From: RYN-433 sp036558265
Lineage (GTDB): Bacteria > Planctomycetota > Phycisphaerae > Tepidisphaerales > Tepidisphaeraceae
NCBI GenBank assembly: GCA_036558265.1
Contig: DATBFY010000548.1
Location: 1 to 30,885, forward strand
DNA length: 30,885 nucleotides
Direction: 5' to 3'
The notes beneath the pieces were generated by a model. That model made no database searches. It was not told the DNA's origin and worked only from the letters and a program-made list of their open reading frames with translations. Both the position numbers and the translations under genes were made by a program. Positions within the stretch are counted from its first letter, which is position 1. The number at the start of each line of letters is the position of its first letter. Positions 1 to 7,843 of this stretch are shown piece by piece.

Positions 1-44
1 GTCGCATAGTTGATCAGCATCAGCAGCGCGAACAGCAGGATCAT
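1..44 (-). CDS. N-terminal fragment of a probable membrane transporter
   Basis: Only the first 14 complete codons are present; the gene runs off the left edge of the window. The reverse strand reads MILLFALLMLINYA from an ATG at position 44, with an in-frame TAA four codons upstream, so this ATG is the only sensible start. The purine-rich AAGAG lies about nine bases upstream. A hydrophobic start ending in INYA resembles the first membrane helix of major facilitator transporters, which often continue with NYADR or NYLDR. That assignment rests on very few residues and is an inference. Positions 45-144 between this start and the methyltransferase stop hold nothing I can recognise. Confidence 0.35.
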   Translation of the reverse strand, partial: MILLFALLMLINYA

Positions 45-144
45 GCGAAAGGTCTCTTAAGCGTAATATCGGCGGTGGCGGGGAGAGAGATCCTGTCTAA
101 TACGCTACACCCGCCCGGCGGTTTCGCAACCGCCCACAAGATTA

Positions 145-780
145 TCAGAGGGAGGTAGAGGGTGGCTTGAACCAGATCGAGGAATCCGTCACCCCCGACG
201 AACTCCGGATCATCCGCCAATTTCGCACCATTTCGCGGAATTGGGCCCAGGCGGGGGTCGCGTCGCCTTGGCCCTGACGTGAGGCGGGGGAGCGAGTGGG
301 GTAATCGAGGTAACAGTTGGAGTTATCGAGCACAAGGATACCCCCGGGCGCGAGCTTCGAAACCGCCGTGATCGCGCACCAGTCCCTCACGAAGCCGTCC
401 ACCAAGGCGAATTGCAGGCTGCCGTCGGGCAGGGCGTCGGCGGCGCGCACGTAGGGGGAAGAGGCGTCGGGGGTGGGGCCGATCTCAATCAGACGGTAGT
501 CAACGTTGGTTATGCCCTTGTCGGACAACATCTTGCGAACGGAGGCGTGCCAGCTCGGGTTGTCCTCAATGCTGAGGAGGGATTTCATCCGCTTGGCGAA
601 CCAGAGGGTGCTGCGGCCCGAGCCCCATTCGATCCCGATGTCGTCGGGGAGGATCAGCGTGCTCAGCAGCTTGACCGAGATGGGATCGATCCACGGCTGG
701 TCGGGGTGGCGGCGCTGGTGCCAGCTCCAGGCGACGCGATCGACGATATAACGAGGGGTCCAGTGCCGGAAGCTGCGCAT
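145..780 (-). CDS. Class I SAM-dependent methyltransferase-like protein
   Basis: The 211-residue product has a Rossmann-type methyltransferase pattern. Motif I reads GIEWGSGRSTLW (residues 49-60), followed by an acidic residue at the end of the next strand (SIEDN, E72), then FALVDG with D128 and GGILVLDN with D152. This fits small class I methyltransferases that act on sugars or other small molecules; the substrate cannot be read from sequence. I chose the ATG at 780 because AAGG lies eight bases upstream, the protein then begins just before the conserved fold, and the start clears the divergent endonuclease V gene. The frame stays open to 1098, but that extension would lie inside the endonuclease gene and has low-complexity Ser/Arg/Pro composition. 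The substrate and pathway are unknown. Confidence 0.75.
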   Translation of the reverse strand: MRSFRHWTPRYIVDRVAWSWHQRRHPDQPWIDPISVKLLSTLILPDDIGIEWGSGRSTLWFAKRMKSLLSIEDNPSWHASVRKMLSDKGITNVDYRLIEIGPTPDASSPYVRAADALPDGSLQFALVDGFVRDWCAITAVSKLAPGGILVLDNSNCYLDYPTRSPASRQGQGDATPAWAQFREMVRNWRMIRSSSGVTDSSIWFKPPSTSL

Positions 781-883
781 TCTTTTGACCTTAGGGTGCG
801 CGCCGGGCTGCCAAGGGCGGACGCGCGAGGCTGGTTTAACGGATCGACCGACCCTCATCAAGTCGGCCGTCGGAGCAGGGGGC

Positions 884-1627
884 ATGAACGGCATAGCGTC
901 AGCGGGTAGACGCGAGTCCGATAACGCCGTAACGTCGCCGTTGGCGATGCTCCGCGGCAAACACGAACCCGGCTGGCCGGAACTGGTGCGCGACTGGAAG
1001 CGGCAGCAGGAGGAGATGCGGCGTCGGCTGGTGGTGCGGGCGCTGGAGCCGCTGCCGCGGTTCGTCGCCGGGGTGGACGGGGCGTTCTCGGCGGACAAGG
1101 CGACCGTCTTTGCCGCGGCGGTCGTCTACGATCGAGAGGAAAAACGAATCGTCGAGGTCGCCCACGCCAGGGTCGCGGCGGAGTTCCCGTACATCCCGGG
1201 TTTCCTGAGCTTCCGCGAGGGGCCGGCGGTGCTGGCGGCGATCGGAGGGCTCCGCCACGCGTTCGGGGCGATCTGCTTTGACGCGCAGGGGTACGCCCAC
1301 CCGCGGCGGTGCGGGCTGGCGTCGCACATGGGGATCACGCTGGACGTGCCGGCGGTCGGGGTCGCCAAGTCGAGGTTGATCGGGATGCACGGGGACGTGC
1401 CGATGCGGTCGGGTCGCAGCGTTGCACTGATGGATGGGGACGAGCAGATCGGCCTTGTGCTGCGCACGCGCGACGGCGTGCGGCCGCTGTACATCAGCGT
1501 CGGGCACAAGGTGGACCTGGAATCGGCGAGGCGCCTGGCGATGGCGTGCGTGACGCGGTATCGGATCCCCGAGCCGACGCGGCAGGCGGATATTGAGGTG
1601 GGGAAGCTGAAGGCGGGGACGCGCTAA
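884..1627 (+). CDS. nfi: Endonuclease V (deoxyinosine 3' endonuclease)
   Basis: Endonuclease V nicks DNA at the second phosphodiester bond 3' of deoxyinosine, starting repair of deaminated adenine. All signature motifs are present in this 247-residue protein: VAGVDGAF with D65, YIPGFLSFREGPA with E112, FDAQGYAHPRR with D133 and H139, VAKSRL with K162, and YISVGHKVD with H208. The spacing between E112, D133 and K162 matches E89, D110 and K139 of the E. coli enzyme exactly. I chose ATG 884 because GGAG sits eight bases upstream. ATG 947 would give a protein nearer the family length, and ATG 785 is too long. The gene is divergent from the methyltransferase and convergent with the DUF4838 gene, so it is probably a single transcription unit. 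Confidence 0.93.
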   Translation: MNGIASAGRRESDNAVTSPLAMLRGKHEPGWPELVRDWKRQQEEMRRRLVVRALEPLPRFVAGVDGAFSADKATVFAAAVVYDREEKRIVEVAHARVAAEFPYIPGFLSFREGPAVLAAIGGLRHAFGAICFDAQGYAHPRRCGLASHMGITLDVPAVGVAKSRLIGMHGDVPMRSGRSVALMDGDEQIGLVLRTRDGVRPLYISVGHKVDLESARRLAMACVTRYRIPEPTRQADIEVGKLKAGTR

Positions 1628-1671
1628 CACGCGAGATCATCACGGTGGCGCGAAACCGCAAGCGGCCGGTG

Positions 1672-4059
1672 CTATGGGTCCTTCGGCGCGTAGAGGAACA
1701 ACCGCGAGCATAACCCGCCCGCCATCTGACCGGGACTCAGTCCGGTCGTCACGCGGATCGCGATCAAGTTGCGCTCACCCGCTTTGAGTGCCTTGCTCAC
1801 GTCCAGGTCCATCTCGTTGGGGCGTTCGTAGGCCTCGCGGTATTTGCGGTGGCCGGTGTATTGGCCGTTCACCCAGCACCAGGCTTCGGTTTCGACGACG
1901 GGGCTGTAGAGCTTGACGGCTTTGCCCTTGGCGGAGGCGGGCACGTCTACCTCGAAGCGGTACCACATCGCGCCGATGTAGGGGTGGCCTTCTTTGTCCT
2001 GGTAGCCCTGGGCGTAGAACGGCTGGGTGGTGGAGACGCTCGGCCAGTTCGCGGCGGCGTCCCACTGAGGCTGATACCAGCCGGCGAAGCGGCCGTCGTC
2101 GTGGGGGTCGATCTGGAAGCGGGCCTTCTCGGGCAGGAGCGCGATCAGCTCGCCGGTCTTGCCACCGGTCATGTCGGCGAGCTTGCGGTAATACTCGGCC
2201 CGCGCGGTCACGCCGAAGTAGAAGTACTCCCCGTCCTTCTGACTCTCGCTGTCGGTCATCAGGAACGGGTTGATGGCCTTGAGATCGCGGCGCAAGGAGA
2301 GCATGCGGTCGGCCTGCTTGGCGGCCTCGTTGAAGTTGCCGGCGAACTCGGCGTTGTTCATCGCCACGTACGCCAATAGGTGGTCGAAGATCAAATGGTC
2401 GATGCGGACGTGCGTCTGAACGCGTTCGTCCCCCTTGTCGGCTGCGATCTTCTCGGCGTCCGCCAGGTGCGCGCGCATCTGATCGAGCACGCGGGGCGTG
2501 TAGATGTAGGGCAGGATGCGATCCTCGTGGCCGAGCAGGGGAGTCGATTCGATCGCCTGCTCGAGCTCTTCCCAGAACGCCCGAGCCGGCGCGACGGCGG
2601 GGCCGTACCAGTGCGCGAAGTAATCGTCGAGGATCGCCTTGGCGTCGCTATTGGCGTCCCACATCAGCCGCGCCCGCAGGTACCTGGTCTGAATGCCGCA
2701 CTCGGCCCACTGGTTGCGCGCCTCGTCCGCGAAGCCGATGCACCCCCAGCGTTTGAGTAACGGGAAATCCCGCGCCAGCTTGCGCGTCAGCGGCACGGGC
2801 GTCAGCGCCGTGACCAGCATCGTCTCCTCGTAGTTGTACAGCCACACGCGGCGGCTCTGGCGGCACCACTCGCGCAGCATCTCGCCCTGCCGCCGCATCA
2901 GGAAGCTCCTCGGGTCGTCGTAGGCGTGCAGCGTGTCGCACCAGATGGCGGCGAACATGATGCCCAGGTTCTCATCCGGTCGCACGCCGACCGGCGGCGT
3001 GTTTCGGTTCGCGTAGCCGTTGGTCGTGATGATCTTGTCCGGGAATTCCTTCTTCACCTCGCGGGCGACGGCGTTGACGAAGCCGATCCACTCCTCCGTG
3101 ACGCTCGCTTCCGCCGGCACACCCTCGCGGCCGCCGACGTCATAAAAGCCCTGGTTGAGCTTGACCGTCTCCGGCGTGAAGTCGCGGGGCATGCCGTCAT
3201 CCGGCGCGATGCCGGTCGAATTAGCGCCGGGCCGCTTGCGGAAGTGGGCCTTGGCCTTCTCGGCGGCGATCCGGACGGCCTCGGGATTCGACAGGTTCGG
3301 CAAATAGGGATCGACTCGGCCATCCACGGTTTTGGCGAACAGCTCCGGCCGCGTCTTGGTCAGCTCCTTGTCGGCGACGAACCCGCGCACCGACGAGTCG
3401 CCCGGCGCGTCAAAGAGGTCGTCGGCGGTCATGCCGTTGCGAACCTTCCACCGCCGTTCCTCCTTTTGGAGCGGCTCCTTCATGTGACTCCACCAGCCGC
3501 GCATGATGAAATCGGGTTTGGCGCGCAGCGTCCCGTCGGGCACGTCGATCGTCTTCAATGCCGGCACGTACTGCCCGAACTCGCCGGGCATGTACCAGTG
3601 GACGCCCAGGCGCTCGAGTAAGCGGTAGACGGCGTACTCGGTGCCGTGATACGGCCCCTGGTCGTTGCCCGCGAGCACCAGGTGCGCTCCCGCGCAGGCG
3701 ATGACGAACCCTTCCTCGGCGCGGTCGGCGGTCAGGCGATCCGGGATCTCCAGCTTCAGCGATTCGGTCAGGCGGCTCTTGCCGACCAGGATCAGCGTGC
3801 CCTGCGGTGTTGGCGACGCGTCATCCGCGATGATCGGGAGCTTTGCGCCCGACATCCGCTCGATGAAATCGCGAAGGTCGTCGGCCGCGATCCTGACCTT
3901 CGCCGCCGATTCCGATGGCTTGGGCGCCAGCGCCTCCCTGGCGACGACGATGCTCGCCCGGGGCTGGCCGTCGGTCACAACGGCGAGCGCGGCCGCGCGG
4001 CCGGCGGGAAGGGTGAAGCCCACGAGGCACAACAGGGCGGCCCGCAATTCACGCGTCAT
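1672..4059 (-). CDS. Secreted DUF4838 protein, alpha-glucuronidase-like N-terminus
   Basis: This 795-residue protein begins with a signal peptide (hydrophobic residues 7-25). Residues 30-175 resemble the N-terminal domain of GH67 alpha-glucuronidases: an accessory beta domain followed by GTEYAVYRLLERLGVHWYMP, a segment common to DUF4838 proteins. The central part (about 200-500) matches the DUF4838 barrel-like region with NYEETM and many aromatic residues. The last 110 residues form a jelly-roll of the GH2 sugar-binding type (MWYRFEVDVP, WCWVNGQYTG). Such proteins are abundant in planctomycetes and are assumed to act on polysaccharides; no reaction is established that I can name. ATG 4059 has a strong GGGGGAGG ribosome site six bases upstream. 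The gene lies 32 bases after the sulfotransferase gene and is probably cotranscribed with it. Confidence 0.82.
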   Translation of the reverse strand: MTRELRAALLCLVGFTLPAGRAAALAVVTDGQPRASIVVAREALAPKPSESAAKVRIAADDLRDFIERMSGAKLPIIADDASPTPQGTLILVGKSRLTESLKLEIPDRLTADRAEEGFVIACAGAHLVLAGNDQGPYHGTEYAVYRLLERLGVHWYMPGEFGQYVPALKTIDVPDGTLRAKPDFIMRGWWSHMKEPLQKEERRWKVRNGMTADDLFDAPGDSSVRGFVADKELTKTRPELFAKTVDGRVDPYLPNLSNPEAVRIAAEKAKAHFRKRPGANSTGIAPDDGMPRDFTPETVKLNQGFYDVGGREGVPAEASVTEEWIGFVNAVAREVKKEFPDKIITTNGYANRNTPPVGVRPDENLGIMFAAIWCDTLHAYDDPRSFLMRRQGEMLREWCRQSRRVWLYNYEETMLVTALTPVPLTRKLARDFPLLKRWGCIGFADEARNQWAECGIQTRYLRARLMWDANSDAKAILDDYFAHWYGPAVAPARAFWEELEQAIESTPLLGHEDRILPYIYTPRVLDQMRAHLADAEKIAADKGDERVQTHVRIDHLIFDHLLAYVAMNNAEFAGNFNEAAKQADRMLSLRRDLKAINPFLMTDSESQKDGEYFYFGVTARAEYYRKLADMTGGKTGELIALLPEKARFQIDPHDDGRFAGWYQPQWDAAANWPSVSTTQPFYAQGYQDKEGHPYIGAMWYRFEVDVPASAKGKAVKLYSPVVETEAWCWVNGQYTGHRKYREAYERPNEMDLDVSKALKAGERNLIAIRVTTGLSPGQMAGGLCSRLFLYAPKDP

Positions 4060-4091
4060 CGGAAACCTCCCCCGCACAACAGCGCGCGGGA

Positions 4092-5837
4092 TCATTCGGG
4101 ACCAAAGCCGTCGTCGATCCCCTCGCCGAACGCGGCGCGCGGGCCGTCGCTCGCTGCCGACCCCTGCCCCCCGCCGATCGCCGCCACCACCGGGCCCAGG
4201 TGCTTCTCGTAATGCTTCCATCGACTGATCGACGAGTGGTAGACCGGCCGGCGAACCTGCTCCTCGCTGGCCGTCCCGACCTGCCGGCGGTTCTCGTAAT
4301 ACCGCAGGCACCGCGCGTCAAACGGCAGGCCGACGAAGTCCAGCAACCGCCGGGTCTGCCCTTCGACGTCCAGCACCAGGTCTTCGTAACGCAGCTCGAT
4401 GATCGGGATCCGCACCACGTTACGCCAGTGTTCCATGAGCCGTCGGTAATCGCGGTAATACGCGCCCAGGTGCGCCAGGTCGAACTTGAATTCGTTCTCC
4501 CTGACGAAGTTCGTGAAATAACACGAGAGGCACGTGTCCATCGCTCCGCGCGTGCAGTGGATGACCCGCGAGCCGGGGAACAGCACCTCGATCAGCCCGA
4601 GGCTGAGGAAGTTGTGCGGCATCTTGTCGGTCACGCGGACCGCATCGGCGTTGAGGGCCTCGACGCTCGCGAGGTACGCCCCGGCGAGGCGGTTGGCCTC
4701 CCGCAGGGTCAGGCCCTCCAGGCACTGCGGATACGGATCGCCCTCCGACAGCGGCGACGCCGGCATCGTCATCGCCGTGCGCGGGATCAGGTTCAGCTCG
4801 CCCGCGCCGAAGACCTCGGGGTGGCTCGCCAGGATCTGCTCGACCAGGCTCGTGCCCGATCGCGGCATGCCGACGATGAAGACGGGTCGGCGGTCGCCGT
4901 GCGTGGCGCGGGGCAGGGCCGCCATGCGGTCGCGGCTGAAGTACGCGATCACCTGGGACGCGAACCGCGAGAACGCCTCCGGATCGTGCGGGCCGAAGAA
5001 CGGACGCGTCGCGCGGTTGCCCAGCGTCGCCTGCTCGAACGCCTCGTCATAGCGTCCCAGGCGGTCGAGCAGCGCCGCGGCGGAGAAGTGAAGCATCGGG
5101 CGACCATCCGGCGCGTCGGGCAGGCCCGGCGCCGCCATCGCCCGGCGGACGAACGCCAGCGCCTGCTCCTCCTGGCCCAGCCGCGGCGCCAATCGACCGT
5201 AAACGTGAGCGAGCCATCGATCCGGACGCGCCGCCGGGTCGTTCACCAGCGGCCGGACCAGTTCCCACGCGCCGTCGGTGTCGCCGCTGGCGTGCAGGAC
5301 GAAGGCGCGATAGGTGACGGCGTCGACGTCACCCGGACGCAGCGCCACCGCGCGCGCCGTGTGCTCGAGCGCCAGGTCCAGCCGCCCGGCATTCTGATAG
5401 TGCATGCCCAGCGACGTGTGCGCGTGCGCCTGCCCCGGGTCCAGCCGCAGGGCCTCGAGGAGGTGCCGCTCGACCAGTTCGCCCTGCCCGAGGCGTTCGG
5501 CGGCGGCGGCGAGGCAGCAGTGGAAGCGCGACTCGTCGGGCTTGATTCGCACCGCCTCCTGGAACTGCCCGAGCGCGGCGCGGAACTGTCCCCGGTTGTA
5601 AAGCGCCGATCCCCGCGCCAAGGCCTGGTGGGCGCGGCCGGCATTGTCGGCGGCGGTGACCGCCGCCGGACCGACCGGGGACTCGACCCCCGCTGAGAAC
5701 GCCAGCGAACCCGTGCCGCCCAGCGACGGCGCAGGCGCGGCGATCCCGCCGGCAAGCAGGCCCCCACCCCCGCCGCCAAGCGCCCGCGAAAGATCCGCGG
5801 CTCGCAGGTGGGGGCCCTCCTGGTCGGTCGTTCCCAT
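4092..5837 (-). CDS. TPR-repeat sulfotransferase
   Basis: The 581-residue protein joins an N-terminal tetratricopeptide region (about residues 65-300, for example LYNRGQFRAALGQFQEAVRI) to a sulfotransferase domain (about 315-560). The PAPS 5'-phosphosulfate loop is VGMPRSGTSL (322-331), and the 3'-phosphate site is IHCTRGAMDTCLSCYF, with R430 and S438. The family moves sulfate from PAPS to a hydroxyl or amine acceptor on a polysaccharide, lipid or protein. A glycine/alanine-rich, probably disordered stretch occupies residues 20-60. ATG 5837 is preceded by GGAGAGAG. Further upstream codons would overlap the promoter region and the divergent gene. Pairing with a secreted carbohydrate-active protein suggests sulfated glycans as the shared theme, which is inference. 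Confidence 0.85.
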   Translation of the reverse strand: MGTTDQEGPHLRAADLSRALGGGGGGLLAGGIAAPAPSLGGTGSLAFSAGVESPVGPAAVTAADNAGRAHQALARGSALYNRGQFRAALGQFQEAVRIKPDESRFHCCLAAAAERLGQGELVERHLLEALRLDPGQAHAHTSLGMHYQNAGRLDLALEHTARAVALRPGDVDAVTYRAFVLHASGDTDGAWELVRPLVNDPAARPDRWLAHVYGRLAPRLGQEEQALAFVRRAMAAPGLPDAPDGRPMLHFSAAALLDRLGRYDEAFEQATLGNRATRPFFGPHDPEAFSRFASQVIAYFSRDRMAALPRATHGDRRPVFIVGMPRSGTSLVEQILASHPEVFGAGELNLIPRTAMTMPASPLSEGDPYPQCLEGLTLREANRLAGAYLASVEALNADAVRVTDKMPHNFLSLGLIEVLFPGSRVIHCTRGAMDTCLSCYFTNFVRENEFKFDLAHLGAYYRDYRRLMEHWRNVVRIPIIELRYEDLVLDVEGQTRRLLDFVGLPFDARCLRYYENRRQVGTASEEQVRRPVYHSSISRWKHYEKHLGPVVAAIGGGQGSAASDGPRAAFGEGIDDGFGPE

Positions 5838-5898
5838 GACAGGTTCTCTCTCCACAAGCCGGTGCGTCGCGCACATGACCCCTGACGTGACGGCGGCG

Positions 5899-5904
5899 AT
5901 TATA
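5899..5904 (-). promoter_or_regulatory. Putative -10 element for the sulfotransferase unit
   Basis: The reverse strand carries a perfect TATAAT, which would place transcription start near 5892 and give a leader of roughly 55 bases before ATG 5837. A TTGACA lies only seven bases upstream, too close to act as its -35 box, and no good hexamer sits at 16-18 bases. The site lies in the 106-base gap between two divergent genes. Confidence 0.4.
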
Positions 5905-5931
5905 CCTGAAATGTCAAACGCGTGTGTGCGG

Positions 5932-5937
5932 TACAAT
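5932..5937 (+). promoter_or_regulatory. Putative -10 element, possibly leaderless start
   Basis: TACAAT ends six bases before the GTG at 5944. If transcription starts the usual distance downstream, the mRNA would begin at or within a base or two of that codon, giving a leaderless message. This agrees with the lack of a ribosome binding site there. No convincing -35 box is visible. Confidence 0.35.
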
Positions 5938-5943
5938 GCCGCC

Positions 5944-6828
5944 GTGTCCCGGATCTTCCGCCTCCTGCTCGACGCAGCGTCCGTGCTGTCGATGCTGCTC
6001 TGGGTTGCGACCGTGGTCCTCTGGGTGCGGAGTTACCGGGCGCCCGGTCCGATCGGCGGCTTCGCCGTGCTCGGCGCGCGCTATCGCCTGCACTCGGATC
6101 GCGGTCGTCTGACCGTCGGCGGTCCACCCGCCGCGCCCGCCGACCAGGTCGCCGCCGCCACCGAACGCCTCCGCGGACTCCATAACGGTAACATCCGGTG
6201 GCAGGCGGTCCACGCCTTCGTGAGCGGCAAACCGATGGTCGACGGTCTCGAACCGCTTCCCATGGGACGCTCCAGCCAGGTCCACGCCTGGGCGTGGCTC
6301 ATGGAGTCCGCCAAGGACCCGGCGTTACAGGCGGCGCTGCTGCAAATCCTCGAGGATCCCGACCGGTTCGCCGACGCCCACATCGCGCTGGTCTTCAGTC
6401 AAGGTCAGGCGTATACCGGCGGGTGGGACCCGCCGCCCGGCCCGACGCTCGTCTATAACTGGGGCGAACTGCGCGTGCGGGCCGACGCCGACAGCCCCGA
6501 CGAGGTCAGCCAATGGTTGAGAGGCAGGCGCGGGATGACATGGTCCGCCGAACCCGCCCAGCTTCCCGCCGTGCGGGACTTGTGGTGCGACCGATTGTTC
6601 CGGCCGATCGTATCCGCGCCGTATTGGCTCGCGGCAATCTTTTTCGCGATCGCGCCGTTTCTCTGGTGCCGATCGCGATGGCGCCGGGCGTACCGGCGGC
6701 GCGCCGGCTGCTGCGCCGCGTGCGGCTACGACCTTCGTGCCACGCCCGATCGCTGCCCGGAGTGCGGTGCCATTCCAGTTCCGTCTGGCGCAAGCGTCGG
6801 TGCGCGCCGCGGCCGTGTCACTTCGTGA
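5944..6828 (+). CDS. Membrane protein with C-terminal CGYDLRATPDRCPECG zinc ribbon
   Basis: The 294-residue protein has a transmembrane helix at about residues 9-29 (ending VLWVRSY), a roughly 190-residue central domain, a second helix at about 226-242, a basic stretch, and a C-terminal zinc ribbon with C257-x2-C260 and C271-x2-C274. The ribbon and the VATVVLWVRSY start are hallmarks of a large uncharacterised protein family seen in Phycisphaerae. The two helices would put the central domain outside and the ribbon inside the membrane. I chose GTG 5944 because it gives the N-terminus usual for the family; ATG 5911 is an in-frame alternative. Neither has a good ribosome site. Its function is unknown. 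Confidence 0.7.
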   Translation: MSRIFRLLLDAASVLSMLLWVATVVLWVRSYRAPGPIGGFAVLGARYRLHSDRGRLTVGGPPAAPADQVAAATERLRGLHNGNIRWQAVHAFVSGKPMVDGLEPLPMGRSSQVHAWAWLMESAKDPALQAALLQILEDPDRFADAHIALVFSQGQAYTGGWDPPPGPTLVYNWGELRVRADADSPDEVSQWLRGRRGMTWSAEPAQLPAVRDLWCDRLFRPIVSAPYWLAAIFFAIAPFLWCRSRWRRAYRRRAGCCAACGYDLRATPDRCPECGAIPVPSGASVGARRGRVTS

Positions 6829-6865
6829 TTCGACATGGCGCACTGCAACCCGAAAGTGAGATACT

Positions 6866-7621
6866 GTGAGCCGACTCACCCGCCGACAGGTATTGCCTCA
6901 ATCCGCCGTCTTCCTCGCATCGCCCTTGGTCGCCCTGGCCGCCCCGCCGCCACGGCAGTCGCCACCGCCTCAAAAGGTGCTCGTGATCGGCGCCCACCCC
7001 GGCGACCCCGAGGCCGGTTGCGGCGGCACCATGGCGCGCCTGGCCGACCGCGGCGATCAGGTCGTGGCCGTCTACCTCACGCGCGGGGAAGGCGGCGTGA
7101 CGGGCAAGTCCCCGGAGCAGGCGGCGGCGATCCGCTCCGCCGAAGCTCAGGCCGCCTGCCGGATCCTCAAGGCCCGCCCGCTCTTCGGCGACCAGGTCGA
7201 CGCCCGGACGGAGGTGAACGCCGCACGTTACGAGCAGTTCGCACGACTGGTCGCCGCCGAGCGACCCGACGTCGTCTTCACCCATTGGCCGCTGGACGAT
7301 CACCCCGATCACCGCGCCTGCGCGTCGCTGACCTACGACGCCTGGCTGCGCGCACGCCGCGCATTCGCCCTGTACTTCTACGAGGTGGACCTGGGCAGCG
7401 ACACCCAGTGCTTCCGCCCCACCGATTACGTCGACGTCGCCGACGTCGAGCCGCGCAAACGCGCCGCCTGCATGGCCCACGCCAGCCAGAACCCCGCCGG
7501 GGGCTTCTACACCAGGGACCACGAGCCCATGCTCCGCTTCCGGGGGATGGAGTGCGGCCGCAAGCTGGCCGAGGCGTTCATCCGTCACGATCAGGGTCCG
7601 CGATGGCAGCTCCCCGTCTGA
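6866..7621 (+). CDS. Tat-exported PIG-L family deacetylase-like protein
   Basis: PIG-L/LmbE proteins are zinc-dependent N-acetylglucosamine deacetylases. This 251-residue member has the first motif as GAHPGDPEAGCGG (42-54) and the second as WPLDDHPDHRA (141-151), supplying likely zinc ligands H44, D47 and H149. The usual first motif is HPDDPE. Here the first Asp, which acts as general base in characterised enzymes such as MshB, is glycine, so activity is uncertain. The N-terminus MSRLTRRQVL followed by a hydrophobic stretch looks like a twin-arginine signal, implying export of a folded protein. Translation starts at GTG 6866, 37 bases after the upstream gene. Its neighbours give no clear pathway. 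Confidence 0.82.
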   Translation: MSRLTRRQVLPQSAVFLASPLVALAAPPPRQSPPPQKVLVIGAHPGDPEAGCGGTMARLADRGDQVVAVYLTRGEGGVTGKSPEQAAAIRSAEAQAACRILKARPLFGDQVDARTEVNAARYEQFARLVAAERPDVVFTHWPLDDHPDHRACASLTYDAWLRARRAFALYFYEVDLGSDTQCFRPTDYVDVADVEPRKRAACMAHASQNPAGGFYTRDHEPMLRFRGMECGRKLAEAFIRHDQGPRWQLPV

Positions 7622-7717
7622 TTTTCACCCCGCGGTAGTCCCCGACGCCCGGATTGCGGCACCGTGTTTTGCATATGTAGCTCGGGAAATGTCCCACAGC
7701 GCCTGTCCGACAAATTT

Positions 7718-7746
7718 TTGTGGCGATCACGCGCTGCAAATATCAT
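7718..7746 (+). promoter_or_regulatory. Sigma-70-like promoter upstream of the exoprotein
   Basis: TTGTGG at 7718-7723 and TATCAT at 7741-7746 are separated by exactly 17 bases, a good match to the housekeeping consensus in an AT-richer pocket of the otherwise GC-rich 222-base gap. It would give a leader of about 90 bases before ATG 7844. Confidence 0.45.
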
Positions 7747-7843
7747 AATGGGCGCTCAGTTGCGCCTTTCGGGGCACCATTTCGCGGCTCGCGCTGCCAT
7801 CATCTCGCGCCGGGCCTTGGCTTCGCAAATTCTGGAGGATGCC

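Noticed and set aside
781..1098. N-terminal extension of the methyltransferase to 317 residues
   Set aside because: It would overlap the endonuclease V coding region on the other strand, is Ser/Arg/Pro-rich, and a better start with a ribosome site exists at 780.
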